Assembly (NCBI GenBank): GCA_049840515.1 | Contig: JASGKW010000013.1 | Coordinates: 62,001-126,000 of the forward strand | Direction: 5' to 3' | Source of the DNA: Muricomes sp049840515 | GTDB lineage: Bacteria; Bacillota; Clostridia; Lachnospirales; Lachnospiraceae | Length of the DNA stretch: 64,000 nucleotides | Shown here: one piece after another, positions 1 to 7,573 of the stretch | Layout of the letters: the number at the start of each line of letters is the position of its first letter | How positions within the stretch are numbered: position 1 is the stretch's first letter | Notes under the pieces: generated by a model | The model's input: the letters and a program-made list of their open reading frames with translations, nothing else | Told to the model about the DNA's origin: nothing | Databases searched by the model: none | Made by a program: the position numbers and the translations under genes

Positions 1-285
1 ACGTCCTTTATCTGTAATCCTTACAAAAGTTACACGGGAATCATTCTCTGATTTTTCCCTCACCGCTGTACCTGCCTCCTCCAGCTTCTTAATGATTTGT
101 GTCACACTTGACGGCTTAATATCAAGCACTTCTGAAATCCGCCCTGCAGTGACATCCTCCTCCCTTGCCAGAAGCTTCAAAGTTTCAAGAGTATTATCCA
201 CCTTCTCCTCCACCTCATTTACAAAGATAAAAAATGGTTGATGTGCAATTTCCGTTAATTTTTCTAATATTTGATTTTTATTCAT
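1..285 (-). CDS. MarR-family transcriptional regulator (C-terminus cut by window edge)
   Basis: The first 95 residues of a winged-helix regulator are visible. A short N-terminal dimerisation helix is followed by a helix-turn-helix that includes LDIKPSSVTQIIKKLEEAG, then the start of the wing (SRVTFVRITDKGR), which is the MarR hallmark. MarR proteins bind palindromic operators as dimers and usually repress their own or neighbouring genes in response to small ligands. The start is ATG at 285, preceded by GGAGGG at 291-297. The gene has its own promoter with repeated operator-like sequence just upstream. The rest of the protein lies outside the window, so the ligand and regulon cannot be judged. 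Confidence 0.85.
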   Translation of the reverse strand, partial: MNKNQILEKLTEIAHQPFFIFVNEVEEKVDNTLETLKLLAREEDVTAGRISEVLDIKPSSVTQIIKKLEEAGTAVREKSENDSRVTFVRITDKGR

Positions 286-309
286 AATTCAGCCCTCCAA
301 ATATTTTAT

Positions 310-367
310 TTAGTTTATTTGTCAACTAACAAAATATACTTTACTCCTTTTTATTTTGTTTGTCAAC
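310..367 (-). promoter_or_regulatory. Promoter and candidate auto-operator of the MarR gene
   Basis: On the minus strand TTGACA (361-366) and TAAAGT (338-343) are 17 bp apart, a good sigma-A promoter. TTTGTCAAC occurs twice in the same orientation (318-326 and 359-367), 41 bp apart, one copy covering the -35 box and one lying downstream of the start point. The downstream copy is inside an inverted repeat, TTAGTT (310-315) and AACTAA (324-329). This arrangement suits autorepression by the MarR protein, which is an inference. Confidence 0.6.
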
Positions 368-384
368 ACAAAAACTAAATAAAT

Positions 385-420
385 TAAAGGATAGCTGCCA
401 AGCGGTCAACTATCCCTTAA
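385..420 (-). terminator. Rho-independent terminator of the small exported-protein gene
   Basis: GGATAG (389-394) pairs with CTATCC (410-415). Read on the minus strand the hairpin is followed by a T-rich stretch, which suits a terminator for the gene ending at 447. Confidence 0.55.
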
Positions 421-446
421 TATTACTATTATTCACATAAGCTATC

Positions 447-833
447 TTACATTGATATATAGAAATGAAATAAAAATTTCTTATTATCACGCGTCACTTT
501 ATAGATACCTAAGTTCTTTTCCGGGTCATTTTTTATGCGATATAAAAATGGACATATTTTCTCCCCCACATTGGAATCCTCGAAATAAAGTTCTTCTACA
601 TAGACAGTGTCCAGAGGTTTTGTATTGATAAAATAAAAATATCCCCACTGATTGGCATGAGAAAACACGGATGCAACAGCAAGCACATCATATATTTCTT
701 TGCCTGAAGCTGATGCTTTATCAGGAATCTTTCTCCCCACCAATATTCCATCCGAGGAAACAAGTACTGGGGGCATATTGTATATTAGAATCAACATTAA
801 AATAATCAGCATCACAGTAATCTTCTTTTTCAT
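447..833 (-). CDS. Small exported or membrane-anchored protein of unknown function
   Basis: A 128-residue protein that I do not recognise. Residues 1-25 are a basic start followed by a strong hydrophobic stretch (KKKITVMLIILMLILIYN), so it is either a signal peptide or a membrane anchor. The remaining ~100 residues are soluble-looking and rich in aromatic residues (WGYFYFINT, KKFLFHFYISM), suggesting a small beta-rich extracellular domain. An in-frame TTG lies just before, but ATG at 833 is preferred because AGAGG precedes it at normal spacing. It is flanked by two terminators, at 385-420 and 903-941, so it appears to be a single-gene unit. No function is proposed. Confidence 0.6.
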   Translation of the reverse strand: MKKKITVMLIILMLILIYNMPPVLVSSDGILVGRKIPDKASASGKEIYDVLAVASVFSHANQWGYFYFINTKPLDTVYVEELYFEDSNVGEKICPFLYRIKNDPEKNLGIYKVTRDNKKFLFHFYISM

Positions 834-902
834 CAAAGCCTCTTCCTTTTCCTGGTAACTATAAGCTTATTATGTGTCAGTAAAGTAAAAGTTACTCAAC
901 AA

Positions 903-941
903 AAACAGGGATAGTCAGCTGCATGGCTGGCTATCCCTGTT
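903..941. terminator. Strong hairpin terminator, usable in both directions
   Basis: A long near-perfect stem starts with ACAGGGATAG and ends with CTATCCCTGT. It is followed by seven T on the plus strand and by five T on the minus strand. It lies between the lipoprotein gene and the small exported-protein gene, both on the minus strand, and should insulate them. Confidence 0.85.
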
Positions 942-979
942 TTTTTAATATAGATAATAATTACTTGCGAAAAACAAAA

Positions 980-3079
980 TTATTGTGCAGGATATTCTGC
1001 TGCAAATTCGGCGTCCGGGTAATGAGATTCTGTGTAAAGAGGGTCATTTAAGGCTAGATTAAAATATTCCTCGCTGTTCCCGGAATCTGTTGTATCATTC
1101 CATGTGACATCCATTACCCTCCACTGGCCGTCTATTTTTACATAATTCCATGCATGGCTGTCTCCCGATGAACTTTCACCTGTTATATAAGCACATTCCA
1201 GACCAGCCTGTGTTCCCAGAAGTTCAAATGCTTTTGCATAGCTGGCGCAAACCCCTGTTTTGTTTATAAGGACGCCCTTTGCCTCATAAACATCGTTGTA
1301 AGGTAAGATAAACTTTGCATAAGCCTCGCTCTTCTCTTCAGGGCTTGCTGAGCTCTCAAGCACCTTTGTATATTCTTTGTTCTGTGCGTACGCATCATAA
1401 TCGTACTCTGCATTGTCCACCAGATATTGGTTGAGCGCCTCAGCTTTTTCCAAATCACTCATACTGTCGTTGATTACTTCATCCACGACACTGACAACTT
1501 TGTTCTGCATTTCTTCAAGCTCGCCCTCTTTCCAGTCATCGTACCTGACCTGTATCAGCTTTTTCTCATCGGAATAATAGTAACTCAGAATTGAAGGCAG
1601 CAGAAGATTCTTTTCTTTCACCGCTGTAATTGCCCTGCCCAGGGCATTGCCCTCCTGCCCCTGGGGGAAATTACTCATATCAATAAATTCCTTGCCTGCA
1701 TAAAAGTTTGCGGCCAGATACTCTTCCAGCGCGGAATCCGCGATAACCTTAACCGGAACCTCCGGAACACTGTCCGAATACAATGCTTTGTCTACCTCTA
1801 TTTCCTTTGCATTCTCGACTACGACTCTTTCTTCCAGGGTACCTGTCAGACTCGCTTTCTCAATACCTGCAATTTTCTCATCCATCAATTTCATATAATC
1901 CTCGGCAGGGTCTGTGACACTAAATGAGCCGGTAAAAATGGAATGACTGAGCTGATAGGGAATCTCCATAGAATAAGTTTTATTATAAGACAACTCCATA
2001 CGGTCTATCTTATCCTTGTCATAATTTACAGAATAATTTCGGACACTGCCGTCAGCCATGATAAGGGGAAGTTTTTCAGGCAGATTCTTGATTCCTTCAA
2101 TCTTATCATAAGTATCTTTCCCATATTCTTTTTGATAGGTGTATTCCGCAAAGTCCACCGGCAGTTTTCCAATAAAGTCGGCAGAGTTGACAAAATTGCT
2201 TAAAGTTGACATCTGTCTCTGTTCATCCAGAGCCACAACAAATATGCGGTATGTAGCTGGCGGGCGGCTGATTTCCTCCTGGAACTTCAAATCATTTTCC
2301 TTGTCAGGATCATTTTTATCATCGTCAGAATACACCTCATATGCCATCATATCGCGTGTTCCCTCCCCGGAATACCATTGAGGTTCCTTAACTTCACCTA
2401 AATCCCAGAAAGTGGAATTCACAGCATAGGACTCATCCCGCAATGTTTCTTTTATAACCAGATAAGAACTTGCACCCTGGACGGGCTCCCATGTTAGCTT
2501 CAGCTGTCCGTCTTCTGTCATGACCATATTAATCTGAGGTGCTGTCAGCTTTATATCCGGATGATTTACTTTCACAAGATAAATATAGGGCTTTTCCATT
2601 CTGGCCCCTGTCTCCATGTCATAATACTGTACCAAATACAAATTGTCATAAATTCCCCAGTTGCCGGCCCCAGACAGCGCATCCCCCGTAAGCTGGGTGT
2701 TTTTCGTGGATGCCAGCTCCTCCGAATATGCATCCGGCGAAATCTCAAGATTCATATCATCAAGATTAAAAGTAGACGGAGCAAGCTCATACTTCAGCTC
2801 ATAATCCTTGTACAGAACAAAGGCATCTTCACCGATGAGATTTTCGGCTCCCCCTTTCATTGTATCTATCTCGCCCAATTTTAAGACTTCATCATCATTG
2901 ATTGTGTAAACTTTATCCTGAAAAACATACTTATCTGAATCTTTATACTTATTTTTCAGTTCCCCGGCTGTCATTGAAGGAGAGTTATCCTGCAAGGCTT
3001 TCTTCCCCTTCTCACATCCTGTTAAACTCAGCACTGATATTAAAATAAATAACAGGCCCCACGTTATTCTTTTCATCAT
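980..3079 (-). CDS. Transglutaminase-like domain lipoprotein
   Basis: A 699-residue secreted lipoprotein. A type II signal peptide ends in the lipobox LSLTGC (Cys about residue 22), so it should be anchored on the outer face of the membrane. A middle segment around residues 180-300 looks like a fibronectin type III-like fold (KLTWEPVQGASSYLVIKE). The C-terminal ~150 residues form a transglutaminase/protease-like domain with a visible Cys-His-Asp triad: GVCASYAKAF, DSHAWNYV and MDVTWND. In this superfamily the triad can support proteolysis, amide transfer or peptidoglycan/protein crosslinking; the substrate here is unknown. The start is ATG at 3079 because AAGGAGG lies 5 nt upstream; an earlier in-frame ATG at 3106 has no such site. 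Confidence 0.8.
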   Translation of the reverse strand: MMKRITWGLLFILISVLSLTGCEKGKKALQDNSPSMTAGELKNKYKDSDKYVFQDKVYTINDDEVLKLGEIDTMKGGAENLIGEDAFVLYKDYELKYELAPSTFNLDDMNLEISPDAYSEELASTKNTQLTGDALSGAGNWGIYDNLYLVQYYDMETGARMEKPYIYLVKVNHPDIKLTAPQINMVMTEDGQLKLTWEPVQGASSYLVIKETLRDESYAVNSTFWDLGEVKEPQWYSGEGTRDMMAYEVYSDDDKNDPDKENDLKFQEEISRPPATYRIFVVALDEQRQMSTLSNFVNSADFIGKLPVDFAEYTYQKEYGKDTYDKIEGIKNLPEKLPLIMADGSVRNYSVNYDKDKIDRMELSYNKTYSMEIPYQLSHSIFTGSFSVTDPAEDYMKLMDEKIAGIEKASLTGTLEERVVVENAKEIEVDKALYSDSVPEVPVKVIADSALEEYLAANFYAGKEFIDMSNFPQGQEGNALGRAITAVKEKNLLLPSILSYYYSDEKKLIQVRYDDWKEGELEEMQNKVVSVVDEVINDSMSDLEKAEALNQYLVDNAEYDYDAYAQNKEYTKVLESSASPEEKSEAYAKFILPYNDVYEAKGVLINKTGVCASYAKAFELLGTQAGLECAYITGESSSGDSHAWNYVKIDGQWRVMDVTWNDTTDSGNSEEYFNLALNDPLYTESHYPDAEFAAEYPAQ

Positions 3080-3134
3080 CCGGCCCTCCTTTTTGTCGTC
3101 TCCCATTATCTATTAACAATTGATTTCGTTTACT

Positions 3135-3143
3135 ATTATATCA
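3135..3143 (-). promoter_or_regulatory. Extended -10 promoter for the transglutaminase lipoprotein
   Basis: TGATATAAT on the minus strand is a perfect extended -10 element about 55 bp before the start codon. The -35 region is poor, which is common with extended -10 promoters. Confidence 0.45.
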
Positions 3144-3241
3144 CCAACATCCATTCTCTTCCAGTATTTTAAAGCCATGCATTCCTTGAACATTAATAGT
3201 TCAGGAAGCGTGCCTTATTGAAGGATTACACTATAAACAAT

Positions 3242-3268
3242 ACAGCCCCGGGTATTTCCCAGGGCTGT
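3242..3268 (-). terminator. Terminator of the chemoreceptor gene
   Basis: A GC-rich hairpin with arms ACAGCCC and GGGCTGT and further pairing toward the loop lies 35 bp beyond the stop at 3303. The minus-strand tail ATTGTTT is only moderately T-rich. Confidence 0.6.
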
Positions 3269-3302
3269 TAAATGTTCTCTCTCCAAAATTGATAAATCTA
3301 AA

Positions 3303-5516
3303 TTAATATTTCCCAAGCTCCATACCATGGTTAAATGAGACTTCTGTATTCTTCTCATGGCTGTTTGAAGAAAGTGAAACTGTCTCAGAAAAGTTCGTGT
3401 TTTCTCTTAACTGGAACCTTCCCACCAGATTCTTCAGCATCTCCGCCTGTCCGCTTAATTCCTCACTCGCAGCGGCACTCTCCTCCGCTGTCGCGGAGTT
3501 GGTCTGAACAACCGCAGATATCTGCTCAACCCCCGCTGTAATCTGGGAGATAGCCTGTGACTGCTCCTCAGATGCCTTGGCAATCTCCTGAATGGTCTTA
3601 TCTACTGTCTCAGACTTTGTCACGACTGTTTTCAGAGATTCCGCAGTATCAGAAGCATGTTTTGTTCCATTTTCAATGGCACTGATTGCACCTTCAATCA
3701 GTCCTGTGGTATTCTTTGCCGCCTCGGCACATTTCGCCGCAAGGCTGCGCACCTCATCTGCCACCACAGCAAATCCTTTTCCGGCTGCTCCTGCACGCGC
3801 CGCCTCCACTGCCGCGTTCAATGCAAGGATATTGGTCTGGAATGCGATGTCATCAATGGTCTTGATTATCTTGCCAATTTCAGCGGAAGTGCCCGCAATC
3901 TCGGTCATAGATGTCATCAGTATATCCATGTGCTTATTGCTTTCATCTATATCTTTTCCGGTTTCATCGGAGAGCTGGCTGGCAAGCACCGCATTTTTGG
4001 CATTCTCCTCAATCCTCTGTGAAATCTCAAGGAGGGTTGCTGAGAGTTCCTCCACGGAGCCTGCCTGCTCGGCTGCCCCCTGGCTGAGCGCCTGGGCACT
4101 GCTGGATACCTGCTCAGAGCCCATGGACACTTGATTAGACGCTGTATCAATCTCCATGAGAGTATGGCTCAGATTTTGATTAATCCCCTGCATGGCAAGC
4201 AGAATGCTGCGGTAATCGCCCACATACCTGTCCTCATATTTTGTTGCAAGGCGGAAATTTCCATCCGCCATCTCTCCCAGCATATATCCCACATCGGAGA
4301 TAATAACCTGAAGGCTGTCTGACATTTCCCGGAAAGCCTTTGCAAGAATTCCAATTTCATCCTCAGAGCTTGCTTCCACCTTTATGTTCAAGTCGCCCTG
4401 AACAATCATTTCCGCAGCCTCCACAACGCCGTTAATCGGTTTCAGCATTTTTCTCAGCATAAAAATCACCATGACAATAATCAGCGCAAGAATAACAATA
4501 GCAAGGACAACCATCATAATGCACAGCCGGACAACAGACTTATTCAAATCAGCCTTTTCAATCACAGTGACTGACCACCATGTCTGTTCTCCTGCTTTAA
4601 TCGGATAATAATATTTCACCAGTTCAACACCAGCATCTTTTGATACCATCTTAAATGCAGTTCCCGCCGCTTCCTTTTCGCTGAGCTCTTTGTATTTTTC
4701 CGCCCCCACTATGTCAGTGAGATTCTGTCCAATTTTGTCCGCTGACTGGCTGTGGTATACGATGGTTCCGTCGTTGGTGATAACTTCCGCAAACATGGTG
4801 GGGTATTCCTCGTTGGAGGAGTGCACTTTTGAAAAGTTATCTACGTTAATATCCACAAGAACCACCCCCTGGGTCTGGCTGTTATGGACAATTGGAAAAG
4901 CCGCAGAAACCATAGTAATACCATTCTCCACAAAAGGATTTGTAAAATAATTTTTCTGGGTCCCCGCCGCCTCTGAGTAATAGTTCTGTTTGCTGTACTC
5001 AGAGTGTTCACCATAGGTCTGTACGGAATCATTTTCCGCATTGCTTTTATCCACATAAATAGCATAATCTTTGAGTGTTTCTTCAAATGCATATGGCTCA
5101 AAGAAAGCACCGATTCCAAGAATATCAGGATTGTTTTTTACTGTTGACCATGCGTTATGTAGGATATAATTCTCCGCCTCCCCGCTCAGCGCATCAATAT
5201 CCACACCATAAGCCTTGCTCTTTTCGGTCGCCCGCTGCTCTTTTGGAGGTGCTGCGAGCACTTTGTCGTACTCCTTGTAGGCAGTGCCCAGATAATCCTG
5301 AATATTCTGCGCAGCGCTGGTGGCCGTATCTATCATACCCTGTACAAGAATTCCATTCTCATTCGCTAAGCCTGAAAATTCACCATCAACTGTCGCCGCC
5401 ATTTCCTTACTAACCGATAAGACGGATGAAACGATTAGCACAGCAAGTGAAACGATAAGAATAACCGCGATTGCCAGGGATGTCTTTGTGGCCAACTTCA
5501 TTTTCTTGAGTTTCAT
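3303..5516 (-). CDS. Methyl-accepting chemotaxis protein with dCache-type sensor
   Basis: A complete 737-residue transmembrane chemoreceptor. The order is: membrane helix about residues 12-35, a ~280-residue extracellular double-Cache-like sensor (with YYSEAAGTQKNYFTNPFVE), a second membrane helix near 335-360, HAMP (MLKPINGVVEAAEMIVQGDL), and a long cytoplasmic coiled coil. The coil carries the highly conserved hairpin tip (IDDIAFQTNILALNAAVEA) that binds CheA and CheW. dCache sensors in this family typically bind amino acids or other small metabolites; the ligand is not predictable here. The start has AAAGGAGAG upstream. It stands alone with its own terminator, back to back with the recombinase gene. 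No flagellar or che genes are in the window, so downstream partners are encoded elsewhere. Confidence 0.95.
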   Translation of the reverse strand: MKLKKMKLATKTSLAIAVILIVSLAVLIVSSVLSVSKEMAATVDGEFSGLANENGILVQGMIDTATSAAQNIQDYLGTAYKEYDKVLAAPPKEQRATEKSKAYGVDIDALSGEAENYILHNAWSTVKNNPDILGIGAFFEPYAFEETLKDYAIYVDKSNAENDSVQTYGEHSEYSKQNYYSEAAGTQKNYFTNPFVENGITMVSAAFPIVHNSQTQGVVLVDINVDNFSKVHSSNEEYPTMFAEVITNDGTIVYHSQSADKIGQNLTDIVGAEKYKELSEKEAAGTAFKMVSKDAGVELVKYYYPIKAGEQTWWSVTVIEKADLNKSVVRLCIMMVVLAIVILALIIVMVIFMLRKMLKPINGVVEAAEMIVQGDLNIKVEASSEDEIGILAKAFREMSDSLQVIISDVGYMLGEMADGNFRLATKYEDRYVGDYRSILLAMQGINQNLSHTLMEIDTASNQVSMGSEQVSSSAQALSQGAAEQAGSVEELSATLLEISQRIEENAKNAVLASQLSDETGKDIDESNKHMDILMTSMTEIAGTSAEIGKIIKTIDDIAFQTNILALNAAVEAARAGAAGKGFAVVADEVRSLAAKCAEAAKNTTGLIEGAISAIENGTKHASDTAESLKTVVTKSETVDKTIQEIAKASEEQSQAISQITAGVEQISAVVQTNSATAEESAAASEELSGQAEMLKNLVGRFQLRENTNFSETVSLSSNSHEKNTEVSFNHGMELGKY

Positions 5517-5871
5517 AATTTTAACTCTCCTTTTATTTAATGTTTTTATTAATGCTTTTCTTCATTGAGTACGAGTCTATCCGAAATAATTCTTAATAAA
5601 AATACATGACATAAAAGACGGTGCCCTTTTTAACAGAAAGGTACACATATATAACAAGGGGATTACCTCTCTGATTTACAACAAAAGGTTTTAAATTGAT
5701 TACAAAAATGGCTTAATTTTTGTTGAAATTTCTCGAATAATAAATTATACTATAAAAGTTAAATTGTACATAAATTATTTGCTACAAAGGTGTACCTTTT
5801 TAACAAATAATTATTTCCCGTAATAATTACCACCGCTCCCTGCCATAATAAATGCTGGGAGGTTTTTATTT
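5517..5871. other. 355-bp intergenic region with repeats between chemoreceptor and recombinase
   Basis: AT-rich and without a credible coding region. AAAGGTACAC (5637-5646) and GTGTACCTTT (5790-5799) are perfect 10-bp inverted repeats with a 143-bp spacer. CCTTTTTAACA is a direct repeat at 5625-5635 and 5795-5805. The right-hand copy sits in a near-palindrome, AAAGGT (5786-5791) and ACCTTT (5794-5799). A sigma-A promoter facing the recombinase lies inside the segment bounded by the inverted repeats. These may be recombinase subsites or an autoregulatory operator. Confidence 0.5.
5723..5751 (+). promoter_or_regulatory. Sigma-A promoter directed at the serine recombinase
   Basis: TTGAAA (5723-5728) and TATACT (5746-5751) are separated by exactly 17 bp. 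The start point would be near 5758, giving a leader of about 115 nt that contains the AAAGGT/ACCTTT palindrome. Confidence 0.65.
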
Positions 5872-6489
5872 ATGAAAAATTTTTATGGATATATGCGTGT
5901 ATCCTCAATGGACCAAAATATTGAAAGGCAGAAAAAAGAGCTTTTGCGCTGGGGTATTATAGAAAAAAACCTGTTTTGCGACAAATTGTCAGGGAAAGAC
6001 TTCAACAGGCCGCAATATCAAAAGTTGAAACGTAAGCTCAAAGAGGGGGACGTTCTGGTGGTAAAAAGCATTGACCGCCTTGGCAGAAACTATGATGATA
6101 TCCAGGAAGAATGGCGCCAGATTGTGAAAAACAAAAAAGCTGACATTGTAATCCTAGATATGCCTATTCTTGACACAAGAACAAACAAAGATTTAATTGG
6201 TACACTAATCTCTGATATTGTTTTACAGCTTCTCTCTTATGTTGCACAATCCGAACGCGAAAATATCAGACAACGGCAGGCGGAGGGAATTGCAATTGCA
6301 AAAGCGCAGGGACGGCATTTGGGGCGTTTCCCCACACCGATTCCCAATGAATTTTACCCAGTCTATGAAAAGTGGACACAGCACCTTTACACGCTGGAAA
6401 CCGCAAGCCAGAAATTGGGTATCACGGTGAGTCAGTTCCGCACTATGATTAAAAAGCATAAAGCCCTATCAAAAAAAGAGCAAAAATAA
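5872..6489 (+). CDS. Small serine recombinase (resolvase/invertase family)
   Basis: A complete 205-residue protein. The N-terminal catalytic domain shows YMRVSSMDQN, where the first Ser of the SS pair should be the nucleophile, and the second active-site segment VVKSIDRLGRNY. A long E helix follows (SERENIRQRQAEGIAIAKAQG), then a short helix-turn-helix (LETASQKLGITVSQFRTMIKKH). The length and order match Tn3-type resolvases and Hin-type invertases, which cut and exchange DNA at short dimeric sites. The ribosome site is GGGAGG. There is no transposase or other mobile-element gene nearby, so it is either a relic of a mobile element or a dedicated recombinase acting on a local site. The repeats just upstream are the obvious candidates. 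Confidence 0.9.
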   Translation: MKNFYGYMRVSSMDQNIERQKKELLRWGIIEKNLFCDKLSGKDFNRPQYQKLKRKLKEGDVLVVKSIDRLGRNYDDIQEEWRQIVKNKKADIVILDMPILDTRTNKDLIGTLISDIVLQLLSYVAQSERENIRQRQAEGIAIAKAQGRHLGRFPTPIPNEFYPVYEKWTQHLYTLETASQKLGITVSQFRTMIKKHKALSKKEQK

Positions 6490-6505
6490 TTCTGCTCTTT
6501 TTTTA
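6472..6505 (+). terminator. Terminator of the serine recombinase
   Basis: AAAAAGAGC pairs with GCTCTTTTT and is followed by further T residues. The hairpin overlaps the recombinase stop codon. Its A/T-flanked symmetry may also stop rlmH transcription coming from the other side. Confidence 0.85.
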
Positions 6506-6545
6506 GGCTTATTTAAAAACATATTGAAGTAAGGAAATACCTCTC

Positions 6546-7025
6546 TCATTTGTGATAAGCGTGTCCCTGGATAATTCGGTAACTCCTGTATATCTGCTCA
6601 AGCAAGATGACTCTCATCAACTGGTGAGGAAACGTCATTTTTGAAAAACTCAGTGCATAGTCTGAACGTTCTATAACTTTCTTTCCAATTCCTATAGAAC
6701 CTCCAATCACAAAGATAATATGGCTGACACCAGTTACAGCAAGCTGTCCTATCTTTTCAGCCAGTTCTTCAGATGAGAGCTGTTTCCCCTGTATCTCCAG
6801 TGTGATAACAAAAGCGTCATCCCGGATGTATTTCATAAGACGCTCAGCCTCTTTCTCTCTAATCCCATTTTCTACGCCTTCACTGGCCTGGTCGGGAGTT
6901 TTTTCATCCGCGACTTCAATCACTTCAAGCTTACAATACTTGCCCAGTCTCTTGCTGTACTCTGCAATGGCATCTTTCAGGTATTTTTCTTTTATCTTTC
7001 CTACCGTTAAAAGTGTAATTTTCAT
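6546..7025 (-). CDS. rlmH: 23S rRNA (pseudouridine(1915)-N(3))-methyltransferase RlmH
   Basis: A 159-residue SPOUT-class methyltransferase of normal family length. It methylates pseudouridine 1915 in helix 69 of 23S rRNA on the assembled 70S ribosome, using SAM. The N-terminus MKITLLTVGKIKEKYLKDAI and the C-terminal knot region (FVIGGSIGIG, LSFSKMTFPHQLMRVILLEQ, YRSYRIIQGHAYHK) are diagnostic. The start at 7025 is chosen because family members begin MKI and GAGGGA precedes it; the open frame upstream is spurious. It lies 10 bp after the C_GCAxxG_C_C gene and is probably cotranscribed with it. Confidence 0.97.
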   Translation of the reverse strand: MKITLLTVGKIKEKYLKDAIAEYSKRLGKYCKLEVIEVADEKTPDQASEGVENGIREKEAERLMKYIRDDAFVITLEIQGKQLSSEELAEKIGQLAVTGVSHIIFVIGGSIGIGKKVIERSDYALSFSKMTFPHQLMRVILLEQIYRSYRIIQGHAYHK

Positions 7026-7035
7026 CTCTGTCCCT

Positions 7036-7461
7036 CTAGTTCTGCCCTTTCGCACCCTCATTTTGAAGATACTCTTCCACCAGTCCCACTGCATCTTCAA
7101 TGCACTGGTCACAGCTGCACAGGGGCCGCTCTGCACCAACGCCTTTTAATTCACGGCAGATGATAGATTGATTCTTATCTTTAAACTTCTGGGCATAAGC
7201 CTTCACTTTCCTGTAAGTATCTGCTTTTGTAGACTGCCCCTTTTCTAAATCTCCCACACTGTTGTCAAGTCCGATGGCCATAAACATGCCGGTCACTGCA
7301 CCGCACACCTCCATCATGCCCATTCCAAATCCAAATCCCTCTGAAATCCGAAACATTTCCTTCTCTGATACACCAAAATCCGGACAAAATGTACACGCCA
7401 CCGCCTGACAACAATTATAGCCTTTTTTATGATACTCTAAAGCCTGCTCTTTCTTCGTCAT
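7036..7461 (-). CDS. C_GCAxxG_C_C family protein (putative redox or metal protein)
   Basis: A 141-residue cysteine-rich protein. It shows GYNCCQAVACTFC near the N-terminus, a central motif VCGAVTGMFMAIG that corresponds to the C-GCAxxG signature, and a C-terminal pair CSCDQCIEDAV. The family is widespread in anaerobes and is thought to bind a metal or redox cofactor, but its biochemical role is not established. The start at 7461 is supported by AAGGAAT upstream. It sits between nfnB and rlmH. Proximity to the redox enzyme NfnAB is suggestive only. Confidence 0.8.
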   Translation of the reverse strand: MTKKEQALEYHKKGYNCCQAVACTFCPDFGVSEKEMFRISEGFGFGMGMMEVCGAVTGMFMAIGLDNSVGDLEKGQSTKADTYRKVKAYAQKFKDKNQSIICRELKGVGAERPLCSCDQCIEDAVGLVEEYLQNEGAKGQN

Positions 7462-7573
7462 ATGAATATTCCTTTCTGTTGTATCTTCTACGATATAAAA
7501 CAAATCTCCATCCCTGCAGCAATGGAAACAAGTCCTATACTGCAGATATGGAGAAATGATATTGCTTATTATA

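Noticed and set aside
3592..4134. 180-codon open frame on the plus strand inside the chemoreceptor gene
   Set aside because: Antisense shadow of a conserved coiled-coil gene; no ribosome site and a composition typical of the reverse complement of MCP repeats.
5540..5640. Sigma-D (flagellar) promoter for the chemoreceptor
   Set aside because: TTCGGATAG resembles part of a GCCGATAA box but no TAAA element is found at the required distance.
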